Below are positions 5,539-12,706 of a stretch of DNA of 14,875 bases, piece by piece. Made by a program: the position numbers and the translations under genes. The DNA is from JBKJZO01 sp046715235. Its GTDB lineage: Bacteria > Actinomycetota > Actinomycetes > BP-191. Numbering within the stretch: the stretch's first letter is position 1; every line of letters begins with the position of its first letter. The notes below the pieces were generated by a model. It was not told the DNA's origin. It was given only the letters and a program-made list of their open reading frames with translations, and ran no database searches. The stretch is from assembly GCA_046715235.1 (NCBI GenBank), contig JBKJZO010000036.1:1-14875 (forward strand), given 5' to 3'.

Positions 5539-7448
5539 TCAAGAGATGGCACCGCGTCGCCTGCGCGGTCGCCTGCGTGACGGCCGTGTCTGCGTGCGGC
5601 GTCGATGCGACTGGTTCGCCGTCGAGGGCGACACCTGGCGCGAGGACCGCGACCGGCGGAATGTCACCAACGCCAAGTAGCGCGAGCCCCGACGACGCGG
5701 CAGGCGCCGACGCGTTGATCTACCGGCGGGACGGCGCGTTCCATCGCTGGAACGGCACGTCCGCAGGCACGGATGATGCAGTGGTTGCGACACCCGGCAT
5801 CGGGGAAGTGTGGTCAGTTGTCGTCGCGGGCACACGTGCCTTTTGGTTGGAGTCCGAAACAGCCGACCCTGCCTCATCCGCGCTGCTGCGTTCGTCGCAG
5901 ATGCAGGAAGGTGCCCCGGCAGAAACGCTTCTTCGGTTCGAGGACTCAGTGCAGGGCCTCGCGGCAGCAGGTGACTACATTTATTGGGTGGGGCCGACAC
6001 ACGTAGGACGAGTGCGTACCGACGGTTCGAACGTCAATCGCACTTTTCTCGCCTTGAGAACGGAGGGGGACGGCCTGCCGGCGGCCGATGGCCTTGCCGC
6101 CGATGGCGAGCATTTGTACTTCACCCAATGCGGCTGGGACCGCATTGGGAAGGTCGAACTGGTCGCGGCCGAAAACCCGCAGATCACGTGGCTCTTCGCG
6201 CACAGATCGTGTCCCGTTGATATCGCAGTCGACGACGGGTACGTGTACTGGACATCCCGCACCAGGGGCGAGAATGTCGGGGCCATCGGTCGAGTCAGTG
6301 TTAACGGAGAATCGCCGCAGAGGGCCTGGTTCAACATTGGCACAGGCTCGGGTCCGTTCTCCATGGCTGCGGTGGGGGGATTCGTCTACTGGTCTTGGGG
6401 GGGTATCGACGGAAGTCCAACCCAGATAGGCAGGGTCGCCCGCGACGGATCGCAGGTTTCCAAGGAGCTGATTTCAGGGGGCGTCGGCCCGTTGGCGCCC
6501 TTTCCCAGCGTCGATGCGACTGGTTCGCCGTCGAGGGCAACACCTGACGCGAGAACCGCGACTGCGACCGGTGGAATGTCACCCAAGCCAAGTAGCGCGA
6601 GCCCCGACGACGCGGCAGGCGCCGACTCGTTGATCTACCGGCGGGACGGCGCGTTTCATCGCTGGAACGGTACGTCGCCAGGCGATGATGCAGTGGTTGC
6701 CGTACCTGGCGTCGGCTTCGTGTGGGCAGTTGTCACGGCGGGCACACGTGTCTTTTGGGTGGAAGATGGGTCAGCTGACGTCAACCCCGACACGGTGCTG
6801 CGTTCGTCGCGCATGGGGGACGGCGCCAAGGCAGAAACGCTTCTTCGGTTCGATGACTACTCCGTCACGGACCTGGCGGCAGCGGGTGACTACATCTATT
6901 GGGTGGGGAAGACCCACGTCGGCCGAGTGCGTACCGACGGCTCAAACGCGAATCCAAGTTTTCTCGCGTTGCCCACGGAGGCGGACGACCTGCGGTCGGC
7001 AAGCGGCCTTGCCACGGACGGCGAGTACTTATATTTCACCCAATGCGATCTTCGCCGCATCGGGAAGATCGAGCTGGGCGCGAACCCAAACCCGCCGATC
7101 ACGTGGATCGTCGAGGACACATCGTGTCCGGGGGTGATAGCAGTCGACGACAGGTACGTCTATTGGGGAGACACGACCGGGTCGAGTACTGACGCAGAGA
7201 CAACCCAGGGGGGGACCATCGGTCGAGTCGGCGTGAACGGAGAATCGCCTGAGAGCGTCTGGTTCACCGTTGGCGCACGCCAGGGCCCGGAGGCCCTCGC
7301 TGTGGTTGGCGGATTCGTTTACTGGACCTCGGGCGGCATACGCGAAAGTCCATGGCAGATAGGCAGGGTTGCCCGCGACGGATCGCAGGTTTCCAGGGAG
7401 CTGATTCCAGGGGGCGAAGGCCCATTGGCGGCCGTTCGCACCGGCTAG
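5535..7448 (+). CDS. Large lipoprotein with two tandem YWTD-like six-blade units
   Basis: The start is the GTG at 5535, not the ATG far upstream, because GGGAG lies 8 nt before it and only this start gives a lipoprotein signal: MIKRWHRVACAVACVTAVSA with lipobox V18-S-A-C21. The mature 616 residues are two copies of one unit (codons 5601-6509 and 6510-7445). Each has a Ser/Thr/Pro linker and about six blade-like segments of the type YIYWVG...VGRVRTDGS, LYFTQC...RIGKIEL, YVYWT...IGRVGVNGES and FVYWTSGG...IGRVARDGSQ, resembling YWTD/NHL beta-propellers, which bind proteins or ligands. Cys pairs (QC...SC) recur in both units. It overlaps the truncated CT-like tail by 4 nt, so an immunity or toxin-binding role at the cell surface is suggested. 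A general surface-binding lipoprotein is the alternative. One Leu is a rare TTA (7029-7031). Confidence 0.82.
   Translation: MIKRWHRVACAVACVTAVSACGVDATGSPSRATPGARTATGGMSPTPSSASPDDAAGADALIYRRDGAFHRWNGTSAGTDDAVVATPGIGEVWSVVVAGTRAFWLESETADPASSALLRSSQMQEGAPAETLLRFEDSVQGLAAAGDYIYWVGPTHVGRVRTDGSNVNRTFLALRTEGDGLPAADGLAADGEHLYFTQCGWDRIGKVELVAAENPQITWLFAHRSCPVDIAVDDGYVYWTSRTRGENVGAIGRVSVNGESPQRAWFNIGTGSGPFSMAAVGGFVYWSWGGIDGSPTQIGRVARDGSQVSKELISGGVGPLAPFPSVDATGSPSRATPDARTATATGGMSPKPSSASPDDAAGADSLIYRRDGAFHRWNGTSPGDDAVVAVPGVGFVWAVVTAGTRVFWVEDGSADVNPDTVLRSSRMGDGAKAETLLRFDDYSVTDLAAAGDYIYWVGKTHVGRVRTDGSNANPSFLALPTEADDLRSASGLATDGEYLYFTQCDLRRIGKIELGANPNPPITWIVEDTSCPGVIAVDDRYVYWGDTTGSSTDAETTQGGTIGRVGVNGESPESVWFTVGARQGPEALAVVGGFVYWTSGGIRESPWQIGRVARDGSQVSRELIPGGEGPLAAVRTG
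5601..7445 (+). repeat. Intragenic tandem duplication, about 0.92 kb per copy
   Basis: Copy 1 (5601-6509) and copy 2 (6510-7445) are alignable along their length. They start with the same 20 nt, GTCGATGCGACTGGTTCGCC. The first 150 nt are nearly identical apart from small in-frame changes; later parts differ more. Copy 1 begins two codons after the lipobox Cys, so the mature domain was duplicated without its signal. Confidence 0.9.
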
Positions 7449-7451
7449 GCG

Positions 7452-7487
7452 GGAGAATGCGAGCCTCCCGCTGACTTCGCATTCTCC
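7452..7487 (+). terminator. Probable terminator after the propeller lipoprotein
   Basis: The 11-bp arms GGAGAATGCGA (7452-7462) and TCGCATTCTCC (7477-7487) pair perfectly around a 14-nt loop, beginning 4 nt after the TAG of the lipoprotein gene. There is no T-run, as is common in high-GC actinobacteria. Confidence 0.75.
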
Positions 7488-7609
7488 GCAACGTGCGCGT
7501 GGACCGGCAGAGCCGGCGAGCCGGGCGGTGGGGTGGGCGGCCGGCTCGCCGACACATGCGCTGCACCCCGCCGAGGGACAGCCGGCAGGAACGCAGCCGT
7601 TCACGACCG

Positions 7610-8033
7610 CTACAAAGCGGCTGCCCTTGTCGCCCTTCGGCGGGACGGCCCACCAGATCCACGACGCCCTGACCAGAACGTACCGACCAGCGACGCATCG
7701 CCGCCCGACGCTTCCGGCGTTGTGAGCGACGGCGGCCACCTGGCCCGGCAGCCGCCCGTGCAGTTCGTCTTCGGCGGGTCGTTGGTGTCCTTGTCGAAGT
7801 GGTAGAGCGTGAAGCCCGGGGCGTCGACGACGATGTCGCCGTGGGTCGCGCTCTTGGTGACGGCGAGCTTCGCGGCACCCGCTGCTCCGGCAGGTGAGCT
7901 GGGCTCCGTCGCGGCGCTGCTCGACGTAGTCGCCGCCGGTGCCGACGTCACTGGCGTGGACGTCGCGGGGGCGGCTGGGGTGTCGTCGTCGCCCGCCACC
8001 GCAGCCGCTCAGAACAAGTGCTGGAGTGATGGT
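7610..8033 (-). pseudogene. Decayed lipoprotein with Yx(FWY)xxD motif (COG4315-like)
   Basis: Minus-strand frames together give a broken secreted protein. At the 5' end, ITPALVLSGCGGG is a lipobox region whose frame then shifts by one G near 7994, after which DDDTPAAPATSTPVTSAPAA follows as the Ser/Thr/Pro linker. Next comes the family signature LYHFDKDTNDPPKTNC, then TGGCRARWPP. Where a second repeat is expected, the sequence jumps to GQGVVDL and, after another frame change, WWAVPPKGDK near 7640-7675, which looks like the usual C-terminus. So there are at least two frameshifts and an internal deletion, and the start codon is missing too. Intact relatives are membrane-anchored lipoproteins of unknown function. 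An isolated 129-codon frame (7610-7999) remains but lacks any signal. Confidence 0.7.
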
Positions 8034-8116
8034 TGAACGGGAACAGTCAGGGTCGCGCGGCCGGTCCACCAAGCCTGGCACGAGGCGTCGAGCGTCATGT
8101 CGGAACTGATTGCAGG

Positions 8117-8149
8117 GCATTCGCGCACCTGGAATACGTTCCTGTTACC
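8117..8149 (+). repeat. Dispersed direct repeat, copy 2
   Basis: This copy matches 5309-5341 at 28 of 33 positions in the same orientation. It ends 7 nt before the surviving part of the HNH gene fragment, as copy 1 lies just before the truncated CT-like tail. The roughly 115 nt between the truncated lipoprotein start (about 8033) and this copy have no recognised content. Confidence 0.6.
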
Positions 8150-8156
8150 AGTAGGC

Positions 8157-8387
8157 AACACCTGCAGCGCCAACATGGGCGCCCTCTGCCGCCGCCACCA
8201 CCGCGCCAAAACCCACGCCGACTGGCAGCTGCACTCCCACCCCGACGGCAGCGCCACCTGGACCAACAACCGCACCCGGCAAACCATCGAACGACCCGCC
8301 ATCAACCACGCCCCCGAACACGTCGCGCACCTCGCCCAACACGCCCAACACGCCCAACACGCCGACCCCGACCCACCGCCGTCCTGA
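8157..8387 (+). pseudogene. 3' fragment of a DUF222/13E12-type HNH endonuclease gene
   Basis: The frame reads NTCSANMGALCRRHHRAKTH, then ADWQLHSHPDGSATWTNNRT, ending in AQHAQHAQHADPDPPPS and TGA. This is the closing part of the HNH domain (LCRRHHRAKTH) and the tail of the DUF222 proteins that are multi-copy in actinobacteria. The DUF222 body of several hundred residues and the front half of the HNH motif are missing. The frame continues upstream only into the repeat copy, where an ATG at 8097 is fortuitous. Three exact CGCCCAACA units lie at 8333-8359. No activity is expected. It is probably a relic of the recombination for which this family often serves as substrate. Confidence 0.8.
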
Positions 8388-8447
8388 CAATTCGCGGACT
8401 TGTTGCTGACTAGCACCTGGTGGTTTCGGGCGACTAGTGATCACGGT

Positions 8448-8804
8448 CTACTGGTTGGCGGGCGCGTCGTTGTCGGTGCTTATCTTCGCGGTTCGCATCG
8501 ACGTGTAGAGGTCGATCAGGGTCTGTTTCTGCGAGTCGTCGATGCTGCTGTCGTGACGTACGGCGTCCGCGACGTCGAGATCGATCGTGCGTTCCTCGAG
8601 GATGCCGGCGCGCACGTACAGCGCCTCGGCGGACAGACTCAGGGCCTTGGCAAGCTGGTGCAGGATCTCCGCGCTCGGCCGCCGGATCCCGCGCTCGATC
8701 TGACTCAGATAGGGATTGGACACCCCCGCGAGCCGGCCGAGCGCACGCAACGAGAGGCCGGCGGCGCGGCGCTGTTCGCGCAGATACTGTCCCAATTCGT
8801 ACAC
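8448..8804 (-). CDS. XRE-family helix-turn-helix regulator
   Basis: The 118-residue protein has an N-terminal Cro/C1-type helix-turn-helix (residues about 6-60): YLREQRRAAGLSLRALGRLA, then GVSNPYLSQIERGIRRPS, then LHQLAKALSLSAEALYVRAG. The recognition helix is around S29-E37. The C-terminal 50 residues are charged and helical (TIDLDVADAVRHDSSIDDSQ), without an enzymatic domain. Small XRE regulators of this type are widespread in actinobacteria and act as DNA-binding repressors or activators; the target is not visible. The start is GTG at 8804; the ATG two bases upstream is in another frame. No clear Shine-Dalgarno sequence precedes it. It lies 64 nt downstream of the asparaginase gene on the same strand and may share its transcript or have its own promoter in that gap. 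Confidence 0.9.
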   Translation of the reverse strand: MYELGQYLREQRRAAGLSLRALGRLAGVSNPYLSQIERGIRRPSAEILHQLAKALSLSAEALYVRAGILEERTIDLDVADAVRHDSSIDDSQKQTLIDLYTSMRTAKISTDNDAPANQ

Positions 8805-8868
8805 ATATCGACACTAGGGGTGCATCCGTTTCCGGGCAAACATGACCTGCATGGCGCGTCGAACATGT

Positions 8869-9834
8869 CTAGGAGACCGGCAACTCGACGGCCCTGACCT
8901 CGCCGACGCGCTCGCCTCCGCCGGTCACTGGAAGCACTGCGAGCGCCTGCAGTTCAGGGGAGTCGGTCGGGACGCCCAGCTTGCGCAGCGCCGCAACAAG
9001 GACGGGCACCCGGGGCCGCGCGGCTCCGTCGTCGATCTTGAGCGCGATGCCGACGCCTTCGGCCGTCGCTGCCGCGTAGACCCCCTCCGCGCCGTCTTTC
9101 GCCACCAAGCCCGGCAGTGCACGCATGAGGTCGGTGACGTCCCGGCCGGTGCCGCCGACGAGTTCGGGTCGTGCGCGCATCGCAGCGGCGACGGCGTACT
9201 CGGGGGTGCCCTCGGCGGCGGTCGTGAGGAGGGCGAACGAGCGGGCCACACCGACAAGGGAGGTGGCGAAGACCGGAGCGCCGCATCCGTCTACGCCGAC
9301 CGCGACCGCCTTCTCGCGCGCGAACTCCTCGACCGTGGCGCGCATCTGCTGCTGCAACGGGTGGTCGGGCGAGCAGTAACCGTGCACCGGCCAGCCCGAC
9401 GCGACACACGCGGCCAACATGCCAGCGTGCTTGCCGGAGCAGTTGTGGAAGATGCGCGAGGGCTGTACGCCGCGCGCGGCGAGAGCGCTCCGCATCGCCT
9501 TGTCCTGCGGCCAGCTGCGCGGGCAGGCGAGGTCACTCTCGGCCACGCCGGCGCGCGCCAGCACGTCACGAACCATGTCGGTGTGTATCTGCTCGCCGGA
9601 ATGGCTCGCGGCGACGATCGCCACGTGGCCCTCGCGGAACGAGAAACGATCGCCCATGCCGAGGCGCAGCCCGCAGATGGCCTGCATGGGCTTGCTCGAG
9701 GAGCGGGGGAAAACGGGAGCCTCCGGCGTACCGCCGGACAACAGGACACGTCCTTCGGAGTCGACGGCGACAACAGACCCGTGGTGGCGGCTCTCGACGA
9801 AGCCGGAGCGAACTACCTCCGCGAGAACGGTCAC
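8869..9834 (-). CDS. L-asparaginase, R. etli type II-like (Asparaginase_II family)
   Basis: From the GTG at 9834 the protein has 321 residues and should convert asparagine to aspartate and ammonia. It belongs to the thermolabile Rhizobium etli type (Pfam Asparaginase_II), not the E. coli AnsA/AnsB type. The family's key residues can be matched: S45-x-x-K48 in FPRSSSKPMQ, S77 in ASHSGE, C132-x-x-K135 in HNCSGKHAGM, C184 in VDGCGAP and probably K246 in AKDGAEGVY. These correspond to the Ser-Lys pairs and the Cys/Lys/Cys zinc site of R. etli ReAV, most with a constant offset of 3. The frame is open upstream to 9918, but the GTG overlaps the rsiG stop by GTGA and matches the family start TVLAEVVRSGF. 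No signal peptide is seen, so it is probably cytoplasmic. Confidence 0.92.
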   Translation of the reverse strand: MTVLAEVVRSGFVESRHHGSVVAVDSEGRVLLSGGTPEAPVFPRSSSKPMQAICGLRLGMGDRFSFREGHVAIVAASHSGEQIHTDMVRDVLARAGVAESDLACPRSWPQDKAMRSALAARGVQPSRIFHNCSGKHAGMLAACVASGWPVHGYCSPDHPLQQQMRATVEEFAREKAVAVGVDGCGAPVFATSLVGVARSFALLTTAAEGTPEYAVAAAMRARPELVGGTGRDVTDLMRALPGLVAKDGAEGVYAAATAEGVGIALKIDDGAARPRVPVLVAALRKLGVPTDSPELQALAVLPVTGGGERVGEVRAVELPVS

Positions 9835-10391
9835 CGGGTGGGTCGGTCGCCCGTTTCGAGCAGGTCCGACGCGTCTGCCTCGCCATCTCGGTAGCGCCGC
9901 GTCAGCTCGGCACTGCACGCGTCGACGACCTGCTGCACGCGACGGCGCTTCGCCGAAATGTCCTCTTCCTCGTCGCGCAGGGCCTCGAGCACGGTAATGA
10001 GCTCCGCGGGTTCGCGCGCGAAGACATCACTGAGGTCGACGTCGGCGACGAGCTGCTCGACGTAGCGGCGATGCTCAGCCGCGCGGCTAGGCTCGACCGT
10101 CGAATGCCGGCCCAGGCCGTGCGCGGGCCCGCGCGGGGCCTCGGCCAGGATGCCCGGAAGAGCGTCGATCAGCGAGCCAGTGCCCCCGCCTTCGCGCCGG
10201 TCGAGTTCGGCCTGCAGGATGTCCATCCGGCCTTGAACAAGCCGGCGGATGTAGGACAGGTCGGTCTCTTCTTGAATCGCCTCGTCGCGGTACGTGCGCA
10301 ACTCAGGCATCGACGCGCTCCTGACACGCTCCAGGTAGTCGTCTGCGAGGACGCGGTCGATGCGCCGATTTCCGAAGGGCGTCGTGGCCAC
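9831..10391 (-). CDS. rsiG: Anti-sigma factor RsiG (c-di-GMP-responsive)
   Basis: The 186-residue helical protein carries both copies of the E(X)3S(X)2R(X)3Q(X)3D motif that defines RsiG: E42-S46-R49-Q53-D57 and E142-S146-R149-Q153-D157, each a perfect match. In Streptomyces these two helices bind a c-di-GMP dimer, and the complex holds the sigma factor WhiG inactive; a drop in c-di-GMP frees WhiG. The two motif helices are joined by a Gly/Pro-rich linker (about 68-103), as in the two-motif form. No transmembrane segment is seen. The start is GTG 10391 with GAGGAG 8 nt upstream. It overlaps the asparaginase start (GTGA). A whiG-like sigma gene must lie elsewhere. Motifs are read directly; the mechanism is known from the family. 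Confidence 0.93.
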   Translation of the reverse strand: MATTPFGNRRIDRVLADDYLERVRSASMPELRTYRDEAIQEETDLSYIRRLVQGRMDILQAELDRREGGGTGSLIDALPGILAEAPRGPAHGLGRHSTVEPSRAAEHRRYVEQLVADVDLSDVFAREPAELITVLEALRDEEEDISAKRRRVQQVVDACSAELTRRYRDGEADASDLLETGDRPTR

Positions 10392-10592
10392 GATGTCAGC
10401 TCCTCTTTCATGTTCCGGGGGCCGCTTTCGGCAGCGTATCGACCGCAGCGGCCAGTTTGGTGATCCACGCGGTTTCCAGCACGGAATCGTTGCGCCATCC
10501 GGCTCAACACATCGGCTGATCCTGCCGAAGAGCTAACACGGAGCGAGTAGGCAGGGGTTCCGTAGCGGCGGCGTGTCTTATCGGAGGTGGTC
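10392..10592. promoter_or_regulatory. Divergent promoter region between rsiG and the DUF4388 gene
   Basis: About 200 nt separate two divergent starts, so promoters for both should lie here. The rsiG ribosome-binding site is GAGGAG (minus strand, 8 nt before its GTG). The plus-strand gene has GGAGG at 10583-10587. On the plus strand, TCAA (10504-10507), a 16-nt spacer and GCCGAAGA (10524-10531) resemble the WhiG-type consensus TAAA-N15/16-GCCGATAA, imperfectly. No certain -35/-10 pair of the housekeeping sigma factor was identified. Confidence 0.45.
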
Positions 10593-12650
10593 GTGCTCAA
10601 GGGCGACCTGGCCTCGACGCCTTTCTCCGCCGTCATCACCGACCTCGCCGCGAGCGACGCCGGCGGCTGCCTGCACATCGAAAGCCCGGACGGCGACGAG
10701 GCCCTCGTCTACTTCAAAAGCGGGGCCATCTACTCCACACATCTGCCTGGTCGGCGCCCCCAGCTGGGCGCCCGGCTCATCTCCTCCGGAGCACTGGCTC
10801 CCGAGGCACTCGAAGAAGCCCTCGAAGCGCAAGCAACCGAACTGCAGGGCTGGCGGCTGGGGGAGCTGCTCGTTCACCTCGGCTTCGTCGAGCACGAGGT
10901 CGTTGAAGCCTTCGGGATCGAGCAGGTGCGTGATGCCTGCTTCGAGATCTCGCGCTGGCCTGCCGGCAAGTGGAAGTTCCGCAAGAACGAGAAGACCCGT
11001 GAGGACGTCGCCGGCGTCTCCGACGTACCAGGGCTGCTCGAGGAAACCGCGCGCCGCGAGCAGGAATGGACGGCCCTCGCCGATGTGATCGGCCGCATCG
11101 ACTCGATCCCCGTGCTCGGCGCGGGCGGACTGGCGAGCGCCGAGATGGCGCTCAACCAGGAGGAATGGGCGCTGCTCTGCAAGGTGGACGGCGAACGCAA
11201 CGTTCACCAGCTGGCGCGCGACTGCGGATTCACCGACTTCGAAGCCGGCCAGATCGTCTCGTCTCTTGTTGCCAGCGGGCTGCTCGAGATCGACGGCGTC
11301 GAGGACGAAGAGGACGAAGAGGACGCCGAGGACGACGTCGCGGACGTCGTGCCGATCGACACCAGGAGCGCCGCCTCACGCCTGATGCAGGCCTTCGGCG
11401 GCGAGCAGGACATGACCGAGACCGATATCTCCGGCGCCGACCTCGAGCAGCCGCAGATCGAGGACGCAGGCTTCTTTGCCGCCGAGCAGGTCACCGAGGA
11501 GGACTTGGGGGCCGAGCCCGCCGAGCAGGTACCGGCGTACTCCAGCTCGCTCGTGATGCCGCTCGTCGGTAGCGAACAGAGCTGGGACGACGATCCCAGT
11601 GGCGTCGACAGCGAGATTTCCCGGCTGCTGTCGGCGGACGCCGGTGGGTACACGGCGTACAGCCCTCCTGCAGTCACTGCCGGCGTGGTGTTCGACGAAC
11701 CCGAGTACGCCGACCCTGAAGCGTTGCTCCCCAGGTACTCCCTTGGCTTCGAGCGCCGTGACTCATTCGACGAATCGCTCTCGCGCGTGTCTGAGGCACT
11801 GAGCGCGCTACTCGGTGCGCAGGGCGAGGAGCCCGCCGAGGAGCAGTACACACAGCACTTGGTAGATCTCTCGGTGGACGACGAGGAGGACGAGCGCGCC
11901 CTTCGCATACGCGCGGCAGCCGCGGCCGAACTCGCCGCCGCGCACGCCGAGATGGAAGAGCAGCGCCGGCGATTCGACGAGGCCCGTCGCAAGGCCGAGG
12001 AGCAGGCGCGGGCGGAGGCTGAGCAGGCGCAGCGAGAAGCCGAAGCCGAAGCTGCGCGGATCGTGGCGGAGCAGGAAGCTGCGCGCGTCGCCGCCGAAGA
12101 AGAAGCTGCGCGGATCGTGGCGGAGCAGGAAGCTGCGCGCGTCGCCGCCGAAGCCGAAGCTGCGCATATCGCTGCTGAAGAAGAAGCTGCCCGCGTCGCT
12201 GCTGAAGAAGAAGAGGGCGCCGCTCGCGTCGCCGCTGAAGAGGAAGCCGCTCGCGCCGCCGCTGAGGAAGAAGCAGCCCGGATCGCCACCGAGGCCGAGG
12301 CCGAGGCGGCCCGGATCGCCGCCGAAGAGGAAGCCGCTCGGGTCGCCGCCGAACAAGAAGCGGCTCGCCGTGCCGCCGAGGAAGCCGCGGCGGCTGCCCT
12401 ACTCGAGGAGATGGAGCAGAACGTTCCACCACCGCCGCCACCGCCTATACAGGCTCCGGAGCATGCCCCCGCGCAGGCGATGACCGATACGGCATCACTG
12501 ATGCGCGAACTCTCGTCTCTCGGCTTCGACGACGAACCGTCGACGCCTGCACCCACCCGCCCGAGCACTCCGGTCGGCGCCTCCGCCCGAGGCTCCGCGC
12601 CGGCCTCTGACAAGGGCAAGAAGCGCAAGGGGCTCTTCGGCCGCGGCTGA
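10593..12650 (+). CDS. DUF4388 (PATAN) domain protein with long Ala/Glu helix
   Basis: I place the start at GTG 10593 (MLKGDLASTPFSAVITDLAA), because GGAGG lies 5 nt upstream and overlaps the other candidate, GTG 10587. The 685-residue protein begins with a DUF4388/PATAN domain (about 1-130, with GCLHIESPDGDEALVYFKSG and LGELLVHLGFVEHEVV). A helical, winged-helix-like segment follows (about 155-225), then an acidic linker (EDEEDEEDAEDD). A low-complexity middle leads to an Ala/Glu/Arg helix of about 160 residues, a poly-proline stretch near 12426-12447, and a basic tail ending KGKKRKGLFGRG. There is no signal peptide or membrane segment. PATAN proteins occur in bacterial signalling and surface-motility systems; the function here is unknown. 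It is transcribed away from rsiG, so shared control is possible. Confidence 0.85.
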   Translation: MLKGDLASTPFSAVITDLAASDAGGCLHIESPDGDEALVYFKSGAIYSTHLPGRRPQLGARLISSGALAPEALEEALEAQATELQGWRLGELLVHLGFVEHEVVEAFGIEQVRDACFEISRWPAGKWKFRKNEKTREDVAGVSDVPGLLEETARREQEWTALADVIGRIDSIPVLGAGGLASAEMALNQEEWALLCKVDGERNVHQLARDCGFTDFEAGQIVSSLVASGLLEIDGVEDEEDEEDAEDDVADVVPIDTRSAASRLMQAFGGEQDMTETDISGADLEQPQIEDAGFFAAEQVTEEDLGAEPAEQVPAYSSSLVMPLVGSEQSWDDDPSGVDSEISRLLSADAGGYTAYSPPAVTAGVVFDEPEYADPEALLPRYSLGFERRDSFDESLSRVSEALSALLGAQGEEPAEEQYTQHLVDLSVDDEEDERALRIRAAAAAELAAAHAEMEEQRRRFDEARRKAEEQARAEAEQAQREAEAEAARIVAEQEAARVAAEEEAARIVAEQEAARVAAEAEAAHIAAEEEAARVAAEEEEGAARVAAEEEAARAAAEEEAARIATEAEAEAARIAAEEEAARVAAEQEAARRAAEEAAAAALLEEMEQNVPPPPPPPIQAPEHAPAQAMTDTASLMRELSSLGFDDEPSTPAPTRPSTPVGASARGSAPASDKGKKRKGLFGRG
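12048..12390 (+). repeat. 27/54-bp in-frame repeats coding EAARxxAEx
   Basis: Two almost identical 54-bp units (12048-12101 and 12102-12155) are followed by about nine degenerate 27-bp units. They encode EAARIVAEQEAARVAAEE-like 9/18-residue repeats. Eighteen residues equal five turns of a straight alpha helix, so a long single helix is more likely than a regular heptad coiled coil. Confidence 0.85.
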
Positions 12651-12706
12651 CGCGAACCACTCTCTCGGGTGGTGAATGGCGAGCGCCCGGCGTCGATGTC
12701 CAACGC

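Noticed and set aside
7029..8120. 363-codon minus-strand open frame
   Set aside because: It is a composite of antisense to the propeller lipoprotein and one frame of the decayed lipoprotein. Only the part around the lipobox and WWAVPPKGDK is meaningful, and that is covered by the pseudogene entry.
8333..8359. Three exact 9-bp CGCCCAACA repeats as a regulatory iteron
   Set aside because: They are in frame and encode AQH repeats in the tail of the HNH fragment; three short units in a low-complexity tail need no further explanation.
9835..9918. Longer N-terminus for the asparaginase
   Set aside because: The extra 28 residues overlap rsiG, do not resemble the family, and the GTGA overlap gives a better start.
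12048..12390. Possible CRISPR or non-coding tandem array
   Set aside because: The units are contiguous, in frame, lack unique spacers and sit inside a long coding sequence.
11204..12703. 499-codon minus-strand open frame, very Ser/Ala-rich
   Set aside because: It is the antisense shadow of the Ala/Glu repeats of the DUF4388 gene; it has no ribosome-binding site or recognisable domain.
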